Positions 42,968 through 55,433 of a DNA stretch of 64,000 nt are shown in pieces (the stretch's first letter is position 1; each line of letters opens with the position of its first letter). The position numbers and the translations under genes are program-made. The notes beneath the pieces were generated by a model that had not been told where the DNA came from, did no database searches, and worked only from the letters and a program-made list of their open reading frames with translations. This stretch comes from Brevibacillus brevis NBRC 100599 (lineage in GTDB: Bacteria > Bacillota > Bacilli > Brevibacillales > Brevibacillaceae), in NCBI RefSeq assembly GCF_000010165.1, contig NC_012491.1:5704001-5768000 (forward strand), read 5' to 3'.

Positions 42968-43473
42968 TCGTTATCCCCCTCCTTTTTCGCCATGATGATC
43001 GCACCGACCAACGCGACCAACAACAGAACAGACAACAGCTCAAATGGTATGACGAATTTGGTGAATACTTCGATACCGATTTCTTTTGCATTGTTTACAG
43101 GAGCATCTGCAGGCGGCGGTGGCGCAGGCCACGGTGTATTTTGCACACCCCAGAACAATAATCCGAACAGAACGATTACGAAAAGCAGGATAAAACGGTT
43201 TTTCCATGTCCGGCCTGTTCCCTCATCGTTTGCATCGTGCTTGGTCAGCATGATTCCAAAGAGCATCAAAATGGAGATAGCCCCTGAATAAACTAGAATT
43301 TGTGCGACCCCGACGAACTCCGCTCCCAGCAAAACAAACAGACCTGCAATGCTGATAAACGTAACACCCAATGAGATGACCATGTGAACGACGCGCGTAA
43401 AGCTGATCATAAACACCGCGCCACCGATCGTCAGAAGGGACAGGATAAAAAAGGCAACGAATTCACCTGTCAT
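42964..43473 (-). CDS. nuoJ: NADH-quinone oxidoreductase-like subunit J
   Basis: 169 residues, five membrane helices, with the family segment [21 protein letters not shown] that holds the pi-bulge helix. It starts right after nuoI and overlaps nuoK by 4 bases. Confidence 0.95.
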   Translation of the reverse strand: MTGEFVAFFILSLLTIGGAVFMISFTRVVHMVISLGVTFISIAGLFVLLGAEFVGVAQILVYSGAISILMLFGIMLTKHDANDEGTGRTWKNRFILLFVIVLFGLLFWGVQNTPWPAPPPPADAPVNNAKEIGIEVFTKFVIPFELLSVLLLVALVGAIIMAKKEGDNE

Positions 43474-43474
43474 A

Positions 43475-43888
43475 CTAATTCTCCTCCCTGACGTTCGTAT
43501 TGTTGTCGTCCAGCCATTTCAAGTTTTTGTACAATTCGTCCCGGCTATAGGCAGCCAGCTCGAAGTTATTTGTCATTACAATCGCTTCAGTGGGACAAAC
43601 CTCTGTACACAGATCGCATAAAATGCACAACTCAAAATTGATATCATACGTATCGATAATCTTTCCCTTTTTCTCCGGATCAGGATGGGGCTTCCCTGTC
43701 AGTTGAATACACTCCGTCGGACAAATGCGTGCGCATTGGTTGCAGACGATGCATTTTTCAGGAGAAAAGTGCTGAATACCGCGAAAACGAGGCGGCATTG
43801 GAAAGGGCACATCCGGATAGAAATGGGTTACTTTTTTCTCCGTGAGCTTTTTAAATGTATACCCCAGGCCTTTGGCCAGTCCTAGCAT
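43475..43888 (-). CDS. nuoI: NADH-quinone oxidoreductase-like subunit I, 2x[4Fe-4S]
   Basis: 137 residues from the ATG at 43888, with GAGGGG at proper spacing. Two ferredoxin-type cluster motifs, CIVCNQCARICPTECI and CILCDLCTEVCPTEAI, carry electrons towards NuoB. The N-terminal FYPDVPFPMPPRFRG is typical. A gap of 134 bases (43889-44022) from nuoH is unusual for this operon and holds no gene I can see. Confidence 0.96.
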   Translation of the reverse strand: MLGLAKGLGYTFKKLTEKKVTHFYPDVPFPMPPRFRGIQHFSPEKCIVCNQCARICPTECIQLTGKPHPDPEKKGKIIDTYDINFELCILCDLCTEVCPTEAIVMTNNFELAAYSRDELYKNLKWLDDNNTNVREEN

Positions 43889-44022
43889 GTGTGTCACCCC
43901 TCAGGATTTGAGAACTTGGCTGCACCACGTTTTGACGAAAGCTAGCTTTTGACAAAGTAAGCCTATGGCGAAGCCTGCGCTATGAAAACAGTGGGACGTA
44001 GTCGTTTTCGATCAAGTCGCTA

Positions 44023-45030
44023 CTAGAACATGCCATTTTGGTAAGAAACCACTACAGCTGTAAGCAGGATGTTGAACAATGCCACGGGCAACAGCACTTT
44101 CCAAGCAAACGACATCAGTTGATCGACACGTAAGCGCGGCATCGTGGCGCGAATCCAAAACTGGAGGAAGACGTAAACAGAAAATTTAAGGATAAACCAA
44201 ACGATTCCCGGAATGAAGTCCAGCGATGGATGAATCGGCAACCATCCACCAAAAAAGAGAATCGTGATCAAGGCACCCATCCCGAACATGTACACATACT
44301 CCGCCAGCATGAACATCGCAAAACGGAAACCGGAGTACTCGACGTGGTAACCGCCAACGAGCTCCGACTCTGCTTCCGGCAAGTCAAACGGCGTACGATT
44401 CAGCTCGGCCTGGGCAGCAATGATAAATACAGCAAATCCGATAAACTGCGGAACAATATTCCAGACATCCCGCTGCGCCTCGACAATATCTTTGAGATTC
44501 ATACTGCCCGTCAATAGAACGATACCCACCACGGACATGACCAGCGGTACTTCATAGCTGATCATCTGCGCAGCGGAGCGTAGACCCCCGATCAGCGAGT
44601 ACTTGTTATTCGAGGCCCAGCCAGCCGTGATCACGCCTAAGACGGTGATCCCAGACAAGGCGATATAGTACAACAGCCCTATTCCCAGATCAGCGAACCG
44701 AATGCTGTCCGTAAAAGGCATCACCGCCAATACCGCAAAAGCAGGGGCGTAGGCCAATATTGGTGCTAGAGTGAACAACGCTTTATCAGCGTGTTGTGGA
44801 CGAATATCTTCCTTTAGTAGCAGCTTGGCAACATCCGCAACTGTCTGGAGAAGTCCCAATGGTCCTACTCGATTCGGCCCGATGCGCAGCTGCATCCACC
44901 CAATCACTTTACGCTCGAAGTAAATAGCGTACGTAACGAATCCCAACACGACGGCAAGCAGTAATACTGCCGCTATGATAAACCAAAGTGTGGTCCCCCA
45001 TGAGGGTGCTTGCTGCAAGAGAGTATTCAT
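44023..45030 (-). CDS. nuoH: NADH-quinone oxidoreductase-like subunit H
   Basis: 335 residues from the ATG at 45030, behind GGAGG. Eight membrane helices. Conserved RIGPNRVGPLGLLQ, DVAKLLLKEDI, the acidic loop ELNRTPFDLPEAESELVGGY and WIRATMPRLRVDQLM. It forms the quinone site with NuoB and NuoD. The start codon overlaps the nuoD stop as TGATG. Confidence 0.96.
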   Translation of the reverse strand: MNTLLQQAPSWGTTLWFIIAAVLLLAVVLGFVTYAIYFERKVIGWMQLRIGPNRVGPLGLLQTVADVAKLLLKEDIRPQHADKALFTLAPILAYAPAFAVLAVMPFTDSIRFADLGIGLLYYIALSGITVLGVITAGWASNNKYSLIGGLRSAAQMISYEVPLVMSVVGIVLLTGSMNLKDIVEAQRDVWNIVPQFIGFAVFIIAAQAELNRTPFDLPEAESELVGGYHVEYSGFRFAMFMLAEYVYMFGMGALITILFFGGWLPIHPSLDFIPGIVWFILKFSVYVFLQFWIRATMPRLRVDQLMSFAWKVLLPVALFNILLTAVVVSYQNGMF

Positions 45031-46178
45031 CAACAGTCAACCTCCCCGAGCACGATGTCGATACTGCCCAGGATGGCAACCATGTTCGAGAGGTTTTCCC
45101 CCTGCAACAGCTTAGGCAGAATTTGCAGATTGGTAAACGAAGGTCGTCTAAACTTCAATCTCCACGGTTTATCCTTACCTTGACTGGCAATGTAACAACC
45201 AATTTCTCCCCTCGGTGACTCGATGCGCACATATGTCTCCCCGGCAGGCGGGCGAATCACACGTGGTACTTTGCCCATGACTTCACCTTCACTTGGAAAT
45301 TGCTCCAATGCCTGCTCAAGAATTCGCAGAGATTGTTCAATTTCAGCCATGCGCAGATGATAGCGCGCCATGCAATCTCCCTCAGTCGCTGTTGGCACAT
45401 CAAATTCAAAACGATCGTAAATGCAATACGGTTCGTCCTTGCGCAGATCCCACTTGACACCTGTCGAGCGGAGCATGACACCTGATAGCGAGTAATCCAA
45501 TGCCGTTTTTGTATCGAACTTTCCAATTCCTATGAGACGGTTGATAAAAATCTCATTCCCTGTCACCAGCTGGTGGTAATTATTCAATTCTTTCTTCATG
45601 TACTGAACAAATTCTTTGGCTTTGTCGACCCAGCCTGGAGGTGCATCCCATTTCACTCCGCCTACGCGCATGTAGTTAAAGGTCATCCGCGCCCCGCACA
45701 GTTCATTAAACAAATCCAGGATCGTCTCCCGATCACGGAATGCATATAGGAAGGGCCCCATCGCACCAATATCCAAAAGAAACGTTCCCCACCAAACCAA
45801 ATGGCTCGCCACCCGGTTCAACTCCATTGCGATCAATCGCAAAAACTGAGCTCGTTCTGGAATCTCCAACCCCATCATCGTTTCTACTGCGTGACAGAGA
45901 ACGTAGTTGTTGGTCATGGCGGACACGTAGTCCATACGGTCTGTATAAGGGATAATTTGCGTATAGGTCAAGTTTTCTGCCAGTTTCTCTGTACCTCGAT
46001 GCAGGTAGCCCATCACCGGAATCGCTTCTTTAATGGTTTCCCCATCGATTTTTACTACCAAACGAAATACTCCATGTGTACTCGGATGCTGTGGACCTAC
46101 GTTTAATAACATCTCTTCCGTACGAAGTCCTGTTTCAGAAGAGGTATCAACATGAGTCGTGAGGATGTTATGGTTCAT
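45030..46178 (-). CDS. nuoD: NADH-quinone oxidoreductase-like subunit D
   Basis: 382 residues, 49-kDa hydrogenase-like subunit that shapes the quinone pocket. N-terminal LNVGPQHPSTHGVFRLVV includes the quinone-site His. Also GYLHRGTEKLAE, MNRVASHLVWWG, RAPS-like IESPRGEIG. ATG after AGGAGGTTTAGCAG. It is separate from nuoC (not fused). Confidence 0.96.
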   Translation of the reverse strand: MNHNILTTHVDTSSETGLRTEEMLLNVGPQHPSTHGVFRLVVKIDGETIKEAIPVMGYLHRGTEKLAENLTYTQIIPYTDRMDYVSAMTNNYVLCHAVETMMGLEIPERAQFLRLIAMELNRVASHLVWWGTFLLDIGAMGPFLYAFRDRETILDLFNELCGARMTFNYMRVGGVKWDAPPGWVDKAKEFVQYMKKELNNYHQLVTGNEIFINRLIGIGKFDTKTALDYSLSGVMLRSTGVKWDLRKDEPYCIYDRFEFDVPTATEGDCMARYHLRMAEIEQSLRILEQALEQFPSEGEVMGKVPRVIRPPAGETYVRIESPRGEIGCYIASQGKDKPWRLKFRRPSFTNLQILPKLLQGENLSNMVAILGSIDIVLGEVDC

Positions 46179-46181
46179 CTG

Positions 46182-47456
46182 CTAAACCTCCTCGTCGTAT
46201 TGCACATAATCTTTGCGCAGCGGATACCCTACCCAATCATCCGGCAACAGGATTCGACGTAAATCCTTATGTCCCGGGAAATGAATACCCAAAAGGTCAA
46301 AAGTCTCTCTTTCATTCCAATTTGCGCCATGCCAGAGGTCCATTACAGAAGCAACTTTTGACTCTTCTCTGCTCGTTTTGACCTTTACTGCCAAGCTTTG
46401 ACGATTTTTGTAGGAATAAAAGTGGTAGTATACCTCCAGGCGATCCTCGTAATCGACACCGTGAAGATCGGACAGGTACTCAAAACTCAATTGCTCATCA
46501 TCTCTTAAAAATTGGGCAACTTGATGCCAACGTTCATTTTGAATGGTGAGAGTCGGAACTTCCTTACCTAGCTCGTTAATATACGAAGCCTCGATGACTT
46601 CCTGTCCAAATGCTTCGGAAATTCGTGAAACGTATTTATCAAGATAGGGCTGGTTTTTGGAAGGCGCTTTCGGCGCTTCCTCTGCCGGGGTCTCATCCCC
46701 AGTTGCTTGCGTTGCTTTTGCCTTCGCTGCTGCTGCGGCGGCGGCTTTGGCTTTTGCGGCGGCCTTCGCCTTGGCATCGTCATCACCGGATTCATCCCCG
46801 CCTGCTTCACGAGTGGCTTTTGCCTTAGCAGCTGCTGCGGCGGCAGCCTTGGCTTTTGCGGCAGCGGCGGCCTTCGCCTTGGCATCCACATCTGGAGCGG
46901 AATCAGCTGTATCTGCTCCATTTTCCACGGCTTCTTTTGCTTCCTTCGCTGCTTTTGCCTTGGCTAGTGCTTCTGCGGCAGCCGCTTTCTTGGCTGCGGC
47001 TTTTTCTTCCGGCGTCATTTCCGACACTGGCTTTGCTGGCGATGGAGTAGCTTCCGCCTGTTCCTTCGCTGCTTTTGCCTTGGCTAGTGCTTCTGCGGCA
47101 GCCGCTTTCTTGGCTGCGGCTTTTTCTTCCGGCGTCATTTCCGACACTGGCTTTGCTGGCGGTGGAGTAGCTTCCACCTGTTCCTTCGCCGCTTTTGCCT
47201 TGGCAATGGCTTCAGCCGCTGCTGCTTTCTTAGCTGCGGCTTTTTCCTCAGGCGTCATTTCCGACACTGGTTTTGGTTTCTGTTCCGGAGCAGAGACTTC
47301 CTCTTGTGGCTCTTGCGATGCCTCCACTGGGCTCGCCTCTTGGGAAGCCTGCGCTTCCTGTTCTCTTAATTTTCGCAAAGCTTCCGCCTTGGCACGGGCT
47401 TCAGCGGCTGCCGCTGCCTTTTCCTCCGGCGTCGGCTTGCGTTTCTCGTCGCTCAT
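46182..47456 (-). CDS. nuoC: NADH-quinone oxidoreductase-like subunit C with long repetitive N-terminal extension
   Basis: 424 residues. The conserved 30-kDa subunit is only the C-terminal part (about 270-424): [24 protein letters not shown], then [20 protein letters not shown] and YPLRKDY. The first 265 residues are low-complexity Ala/Lys/Glu/Pro. They include three 40-residue repeats (about 90-210) starting [18 protein letters not shown] and then AKAKA-type tracts. The repeats are also 120-base tandem DNA repeats, two of them identical over at least 100 bases. Such a tail could be a flexible or helical arm of the peripheral complex; its role is unknown. ATG overlaps the nuoB stop as ATGA. 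Confidence 0.93.
   Translation of the reverse strand: MSDEKRKPTPEEKAAAAAEARAKAEALRKLREQEAQASQEASPVEASQEPQEEVSAPEQKPKPVSEMTPEEKAAAKKAAAAEAIAKAKAAKEQVEATPPPAKPVSEMTPEEKAAAKKAAAAEALAKAKAAKEQAEATPSPAKPVSEMTPEEKAAAKKAAAAEALAKAKAAKEAKEAVENGADTADSAPDVDAKAKAAAAAKAKAAAAAAAKAKATREAGGDESGDDDAKAKAAAKAKAAAAAAAKAKATQATGDETPAEEAPKAPSKNQPYLDKYVSRISEAFGQEVIEASYINELGKEVPTLTIQNERWHQVAQFLRDDEQLSFEYLSDLHGVDYEDRLEVYYHFYSYKNRQSLAVKVKTSREESKVASVMDLWHGANWNERETFDLLGIHFPGHKDLRRILLPDDWVGYPLRKDYVQYDEEV
46941..47280 (-). repeat. 120-base tandem repeats inside nuoC
   Basis: Period of exactly 120 bases. 46941-47040 and 47061-47160 are identical over 100 bases, and the linking 20 bases differ at only two places. A third, more diverged copy follows at about 47181-47280. 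The frame is kept (40 codons). Confidence 0.9.
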
Positions 47457-47971
47457 AGATTGGTCACCTGCTTCCCAGTCTTCGCTTCGTAACGGATTTT
47501 TTCTTGGAGCTTATTGATTCCGTAGATCAAAGCGGCAGGGTTAGGCGGACAACCCGGAATATATACGTCGACAGGCACAATCTGGTCTACACCTTTTACA
47601 ACGCTGTACGAGCGCACGTACGGACCTCCCGCTGTCGCACAGGAGCCCATGGCAATCACCCACTTTGGTTCAGGCATTTGATCATACAGCCTGCGTAGTA
47701 GTGGTGCCATCTTTTTCGTGACGGTTCCGGCTACGATCATGACATCAGATTGTCTTGGGGATGCTCGAAAAATAACGCCAAACCGGTCGAGGTCATAACG
47801 CGCCCCACCCGTTCCCATCATCTCGATTGCGCAACAGGCCAAGCCAAAAGTTAATGGCCACAACGAGTTACTGCGAACCCATCCCTTCACTGTTTCCAAT
47901 GTCGTGAACATGACGTTGCGATTCAATTCCTCTTGCAATTCAGGCGCAATGCTTGTCAGATCTAGTTCCAT
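47453..47971 (-). CDS. nuoB: NADH-quinone oxidoreductase-like subunit B, [4Fe-4S] N2
   Basis: 172 residues from ATG 47971 (AAGGTG upstream); a GTG 7 codons earlier is possible. The N2 cluster ligands are present: the double Cys in [10 protein letters not shown], Cys in [11 protein letters not shown] and Cys in IPGCPPNP. It passes electrons to quinone at the NuoD interface. The start overlaps the end of nuoA. Confidence 0.96.
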   Translation of the reverse strand: MELDLTSIAPELQEELNRNVMFTTLETVKGWVRSNSLWPLTFGLACCAIEMMGTGGARYDLDRFGVIFRASPRQSDVMIVAGTVTKKMAPLLRRLYDQMPEPKWVIAMGSCATAGGPYVRSYSVVKGVDQIVPVDVYIPGCPPNPAALIYGINKLQEKIRYEAKTGKQVTNL

Positions 47972-48333
47972 TCCAGCACCTTCTTTCTCCACGCGTAAAT
48001 CAATCCTACGACGAGCAAGGATATAAAGATGACCATCTCAACTAAGGCAAAGAGCCCCAGTTCTTTGTAAGCGACGGCCCACGGATACAGAAAGAGTGTT
48101 TCTACATCAAAGATGACAAACATGAGGGCAAAGATGTAATACTTCACGTTGAAACGCACCCAACTGTCACCAACAGGAATGTTACCGCTTTCATAAGTAG
48201 TTTGCTTCTCCCGTGTCGGTTTCTTTGGACGAAGTAATGGACCAACAAAACTGACTGTAGCCACGGGCAACAGCACACCAAGAATCAAAAAGATCGCGAC
48301 AATCACATAATTGTTGGTATAGATGTCACTCAC
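47962..48333 (-). CDS. nuoA: NADH-quinone oxidoreductase-like subunit A
   Basis: 123 residues from the GTG at 48333 (GGAGGGAACGTGG upstream). The frame stays open 25 codons upstream without conserved sequence. Three membrane helices. Conserved [20 protein letters not shown] and [15 protein letters not shown] with the acidic residues of the first loop and second helix. First gene of the operon. Confidence 0.95.
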   Translation of the reverse strand: MSDIYTNNYVIVAIFLILGVLLPVATVSFVGPLLRPKKPTREKQTTYESGNIPVGDSWVRFNVKYYIFALMFVIFDVETLFLYPWAVAYKELGLFALVEMVIFISLLVVGLIYAWRKKVLEWN

Positions 48334-48527
48334 CCACGTTCCCTCCGCTCTTGAGAAAGGTATGAATCGTCTTGCGCTGTCCTCCAGAAGAAGTCGAGAC
48401 TCCCTCAAAAGGGTACTGCTCGCAGCATCAAAGGTGTAGGTATGAACGCTGTCGCTAAATGATACTGCTAAGGGTTGTTCAATAGTCGTCTTTTGAACCA
48501 GTGTTGCTAGAAAAAAATACCTTTATC

Positions 48528-48556
48528 ATTATAGCAAATTGCCAATAGGGTGTCTA
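48528..48556 (-). promoter_or_regulatory. nuo operon promoter
   Basis: On the minus strand TAGACA (48556-48551), an exact 17-bp spacer, then consensus TATAAT (48533-48528). The leader to nuoA is about 190 bases. Confidence 0.75.
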
Positions 48557-48590
48557 ACGAAAGCCTTCCTTTTGTGCCATATAAAGGGAA

Positions 48591-48620
48591 AAAACTCAGA
48601 GATTTCTCCCTGAGTTTTTC
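48591..48620. terminator. Terminator after the 246-residue unknown gene
   Basis: AAAAACTCAG and CTGAGTTTTT around GGAGAAATCT, symmetrical and T-rich on both strands. Confidence 0.75.
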
Positions 48621-48675
48621 CAGCATAGTATGATGACCAAACGAATATGCTCGTCTGGCCCTGCTATTCTCTTAA

Positions 48676-49416
48676 TTATTGAACATTGTTAGAAAATTGC
48701 TGTCCGAGGAAATCCTCGTAAATGCGCTCCCATACAATCGTAAAGTTCATCTTCTCGTCTTCTGGGATTTCCAGCATATTTTCAATCGCTTCTTCCATAT
48801 ATGGAGTCAGCTTGATCAGAACCTCTGCCAGCATTTGGTCATTGGTGTTCAGCAATTGCTTCATTTCTGCTTTGGACATGCTGAACGTATTTTCTTCTTG
48901 CTCGTGCAGCTTCATCACAAGGCGGCTAAACATCGGATGAACCAATGCTTCCAGTTTAATATGAGCCAATGCAAGAGATTCTGCTTCACTCAGCTTGAAC
49001 AACTCAGATGCATCTGGGAATGGATAAACCGGTACATCCCAAGCATCTCCATTATCGATTACCAGACCCCACTTCACGAAAAGCTCAATCGCTTCGTCAA
49101 GAGATGTCGGATATGCATATTCGGAACGACTCATGAACGATTTGAATCTGTTCAAGAGGTTTACATAGCCTTTAAAATCCTCTTCAGACTTAAAGCCTTC
49201 TTGAACAGGTTTGGTGAATGTGCCTTTCAATGCATCGAACTCGTCCAGAGCTTTTCTCATCTCTTCTTTAGACTCATGCTTCGTTACCACATAGCACATT
49301 GCTTGGAAAAGAACATTCATTTCATGAGATAGCACGCTTGTCCAGCCATTAGCCGCAAAGCTGCTAGGAATCACTACGCCATCTTGATTGTGGCGGATAT
49401 CGCGAACGGTTTGCAT
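48676..49416 (-). CDS. Conserved-looking protein of unknown function
   Basis: 246 residues from ATG 49416 behind AAAGGAGAGTG (a TTG one codon earlier is less likely). No signal peptide, no membrane helix, acidic, mostly helical. It contains HEMNVLFQAMCYVVTKHES, then FKSFMSRSEYAYPTSLDEAI, then VKWGLVIDNG and a C-terminal VWERIYEDFLGQQF. I do not recognise the family. It sits alone between the atp and nuo operons with its own terminator, so it need not share their role. Confidence 0.85.
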   Translation of the reverse strand: MQTVRDIRHNQDGVVIPSSFAANGWTSVLSHEMNVLFQAMCYVVTKHESKEEMRKALDEFDALKGTFTKPVQEGFKSEEDFKGYVNLLNRFKSFMSRSEYAYPTSLDEAIELFVKWGLVIDNGDAWDVPVYPFPDASELFKLSEAESLALAHIKLEALVHPMFSRLVMKLHEQEENTFSMSKAEMKQLLNTNDQMLAEVLIKLTPYMEEAIENMLEIPEDEKMNFTIVWERIYEDFLGQQFSNNVQ

Positions 49417-49589
49417 CAATTACACTCTCCTTTAATCCCAATAGCCAATGCCGCTTTTTCCCGCTGTTTATCATGATAACGTAGCTCGTCGGCAGGGCAT
49501 TAGGTCTATTATACACAGAAACATTAGGCAATTACCAACTGGAAATATCATGCCCGATTTCCATGGCTCGTCATTCATTACCCTATAAC

Positions 49590-49623
49590 CGAAAAATCCC
49601 CGCAGCCACATGGGCGCGGGGAT
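49590..49623 (-). terminator. Terminator of the atp operon
   Basis: ATCCCCGC and GCGGGGAT around GCCCATGTGGCT, then TTTTTCG on the minus strand. Confidence 0.88.
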
Positions 49624-49637
49624 ATCAAGCTTACGCT

Positions 49638-50036
49638 TTACTTCGATACGTCGAGACGTGCCATCGCACGTTGCAGCGCGCGTTCTGCACGCTTGACGTC
49701 GAGCTCGGCATATTTCTCAGTCAAACGCTTTTCAGCACGCTCTCTCGCTGCCTTCGCGCGTTCAACATCGATGTCTCCCGGCAATTCAGCCGTTTCAGCA
49801 AGGATGGTCACTTTATCGCCGCGCACTTCCATGAAGCCGCCACTTACAGCCATCTTTACTTCTTTATCGCCTTCTGTCTTAATCCGAACTGGCGCTGTTT
49901 TCAGCGGGGTTACCAACGGCATGTGGTTCGGCATAATACCAATTTCCCCTTGCAAGCCGCGAGCAATCACCATTTCAGCCTGACCGCTGTAGACAACCCG
50001 TTCAGGAGTTACGACTTCAACTGTCATCTTACTCAC
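49638..50036 (-). CDS. atpC: ATP synthase F1 subunit epsilon
   Basis: 132 residues. N-terminal beta sandwich (VVTPERVVYSGQAEMVIARG, then GEIGIMPNHMPLVTPL) and C-terminal helical hairpin rich in Arg/Ala/Glu. Part of the central stalk and inhibitor of ATP hydrolysis. GTG start 8 bases behind GGGGAG. Last gene of the atp operon. Confidence 0.96.
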   Translation of the reverse strand: MSKMTVEVVTPERVVYSGQAEMVIARGLQGEIGIMPNHMPLVTPLKTAPVRIKTEGDKEVKMAVSGGFMEVRGDKVTILAETAELPGDIDVERAKAARERAEKRLTEKYAELDVKRAERALQRAMARLDVSK

Positions 50037-50063
50037 TTACTCGTCTCCCCTTTCCAGGGTGTC

Positions 50064-51521
<1,458 letters not shown>

Positions 51522-52385
51522 CTAAGCCTGTGCGTTTGCACCTGCAACGATCTCGGAAATCTCTTGTGTAATGGCTGCCTGACGAGCACGGTTGTAGCTC
51601 AACGTTAAACGGTTGATCATATCCGTAGCATTGTCTGTCGCGTTGCCCATTGCAGTCATACGGGAACCTTCTTCAGAAGCTTTTGCTTCGAGAAGTGCAC
51701 TGTAAACCAGTGTTTCCGCATATTTCGGCAACAGGTCCGCCAATACTTCTTCCGAGGACGGCTCATACTCGTAATTGATTGCGCGCGCATTGTTGCTCTC
51801 GGGAGCTTCCAATGGCAGCAATTGTTTTACGGTAGGTATTTGCGAAATTGCACTTTGGAACTTGTTGTAGCACAGGTACAGTTCGTCAATCTGCTCGTTC
51901 TCGAACATTTGGACTGCTGCACCGGCAATTTTCTTGATATCAGCAAAGGCTGGGCTGGTTGGCAGACCTGTCACTTCATCCAAAAGCGGGTAGTTCCGTT
52001 TGCTGAAGAAGTCACGACCTTTGCGGCCAATCACAAAAATACCGTATTCATCCTTGGACTTGTGCTTCTCGTTAATGGTATTTACCACTTTACGGAGAAT
52101 GTTGGCATTGTAACCCCCAGCAAGTCCACGGTCGGAAGTGATGACAATATAACCAGTCTTTTTCACAGGACGATTTTGCAACATTGGATGTTTGGAACCA
52201 GAAGTCCCACTCGCGATACTTGCGATCACTTCTTGGATCTTGTCAGCATACGGGCGTGCCGCCTCAGCTTTATCCTGGTTACGGCGAAGCTTTGCAGCCG
52301 CCACCATTTTCATCGCTTTCGTGATTTGGCGCATATCTTTCTTGCTTTTGATACTGCGTCGAATCTCACGTATTCCTTTAGCCAC
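51522..52385 (-). CDS. atpG: ATP synthase F1 subunit gamma
   Basis: 287 residues, rotor shaft. N-terminal [20 protein letters not shown] with [10 protein letters not shown], and C-terminal [17 protein letters not shown] with [19 protein letters not shown] form the coiled coil. GTG start. Confidence 0.97.
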   Translation of the reverse strand: MAKGIREIRRSIKSKKDMRQITKAMKMVAAAKLRRNQDKAEAARPYADKIQEVIASIASGTSGSKHPMLQNRPVKKTGYIVITSDRGLAGGYNANILRKVVNTINEKHKSKDEYGIFVIGRKGRDFFSKRNYPLLDEVTGLPTSPAFADIKKIAGAAVQMFENEQIDELYLCYNKFQSAISQIPTVKQLLPLEAPESNNARAINYEYEPSSEEVLADLLPKYAETLVYSALLEAKASEEGSRMTAMGNATDNATDMINRLTLSYNRARQAAITQEISEIVAGANAQA

Positions 52386-52459
52386 TCGTTTTCACCACCT
52401 TGAGGACGCATGCACGGGCAAATCGCCCGGCATGCATCTGATGTCTATCAGGTTAACGA

Positions 52460-53971
<1,512 letters not shown>

Positions 53972-54013
53972 TTAATTCACCCCATTCATCCAACTTCTAA
54001 AAGCCATCGAACT

Positions 54014-54541
54014 TTACGCTTTTTGCGCAAAGGTTTCCAACTTCGTTTTCAAGCTACCATCGTACAGACGGTCGCCAATTTTGATAATAACGCCACCGAG
54101 AATCGCTGGATCTACGACTGCTGTCATACGCAGCTTTTTATTCAGCGTTTGTCCGAACTTCTCAGCGAGCTCATTTTGCTCTTCAGTAGAAAGCGGTTTT
54201 GCACTTGTCACAATCGCATCTGCAAATCCACGAGCTTCGTTCGCCAATTGTACAAAAGAACGGTAGATATCAACCAGATCAACTTCGCGTCCGTTCTCAA
54301 TCAGGACGTTCAGAAAATTAAAGGCTTCTTCCCCTACATGGCTTTTGAACAATTCGTCAGCGAGCGTAGCTTTCGCATCTGCTGCGATGTGAGGGTGCAG
54401 CATGATCTTTTTCAGATCTTCATTGCCTTCAACCGCTTCCACGATTGCACCCAGGTCTGCTTCTACCTGATCAATCTTGCTACGTTCACTCGCTACTTCA
54501 AAGAGCGCACGAGCATAACGTTTTCCTACTGCGCTACTCAT
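54014..54541 (-). CDS. atpH: ATP synthase F1 subunit delta
   Basis: 175 residues, caps F1 and joins the b-subunit stalk. N-terminal KRYARALFEVA and C-terminal VVDPAILGGVIIKIGDRLYDG are the family marks. The ATG overlaps the atpF stop (ATGA). Confidence 0.96.
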   Translation of the reverse strand: MSSAVGKRYARALFEVASERSKIDQVEADLGAIVEAVEGNEDLKKIMLHPHIAADAKATLADELFKSHVGEEAFNFLNVLIENGREVDLVDIYRSFVQLANEARGFADAIVTSAKPLSTEEQNELAEKFGQTLNKKLRMTAVVDPAILGGVIIKIGDRLYDGSLKTKLETFAQKA

Positions 54542-55041
54542 AGGCGATCTCCCACTTGTGCGAGAAATTTATCAACAGTAGACTTTTGAGCTGCTTCGTC
54601 CAGTTCTTTCTCGATGATCTTGGAAGCCAAGAGCACGGACAGGCTGGTCATTTGCTCACGCAGTTCGAGTTTTGCTTTTTCCACTTCACGTGCCAGTTCA
54701 GCGCTTGCTTCCGCTTTCATACGCTCGGATGCAGCTTGTGCTTCTGTCACGATTTTGGTTGCTTCATCAGACGCTTGCTTTGCAGCGCGGTCAATGATTG
54801 CTTTTGATTCTGCACGCGCTTCATCCAGCACGCGACGTTGCTCAGCTAGAAGAGCTTCCGCTTCAGTGCGGTTCTTCTCAGCCGAGGAGATTTGACTTTC
54901 GATATGCTGACGACGTTTTTCCATGATCCCTACGATCGGGCCCATAGCCAATTTACGAACAAGCAGCAACAACAACAAGAACACAATTGCTTGGGTTAAC
55001 AGCGTTCCCCATTCCAGGGATACCGCTCCAAAGTCGAGCAT
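54538..55041 (-). CDS. atpF: ATP synthase F0 subunit b
   Basis: 167 residues from ATG 55041 (GGAG 8 bases upstream; a GTG three codons earlier overlaps the ribosome site). One N-terminal membrane helix (about 12-32), then a long charged coiled coil forming the peripheral stalk. Confidence 0.95.
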   Translation of the reverse strand: MLDFGAVSLEWGTLLTQAIVFLLLLLLVRKLAMGPIVGIMEKRRQHIESQISSAEKNRTEAEALLAEQRRVLDEARAESKAIIDRAAKQASDEATKIVTEAQAASERMKAEASAELAREVEKAKLELREQMTSLSVLLASKIIEKELDEAAQKSTVDKFLAQVGDRL

Positions 55042-55154
55042 TCGTTTCACTCCTTCCTGCGAAAAGAAAGATGTATATCAAGGTTATTAATTGTCTTTGT
55101 CAAAAATATAGGCGGGTATCAAGTGCCCGCCTATTGTTACTAAATGCTCGCTGA

Positions 55155-55379
<225 letters not shown>

Positions 55380-55433
55380 TTAAAAACCTCCTTAGTGTTT
55401 AAAAAGCGAAGATAAAATCGGGTAAGCGCAAAA

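Larger units (their letters stand above)
48334..48675. other. Intergenic region ahead of the nuo operon
   Basis: 342 bases: a long leader for nuoA (48334-48527, no gene seen), the nuo promoter at 48528-48556 and the terminator of the preceding gene at 48591-48620. Confidence 0.6.

Noticed and set aside
46941-47280. Regular repeats considered as a CRISPR array
   Set aside because: The 120-base period, in-frame translation and lack of unique spacers show coding tandem repeats.
46657-47517. Ala/Ser-rich 286-codon frame antisense to nuoC
   Set aside because: It mirrors the Ala/Lys repeats of the NuoC extension; no start signal.
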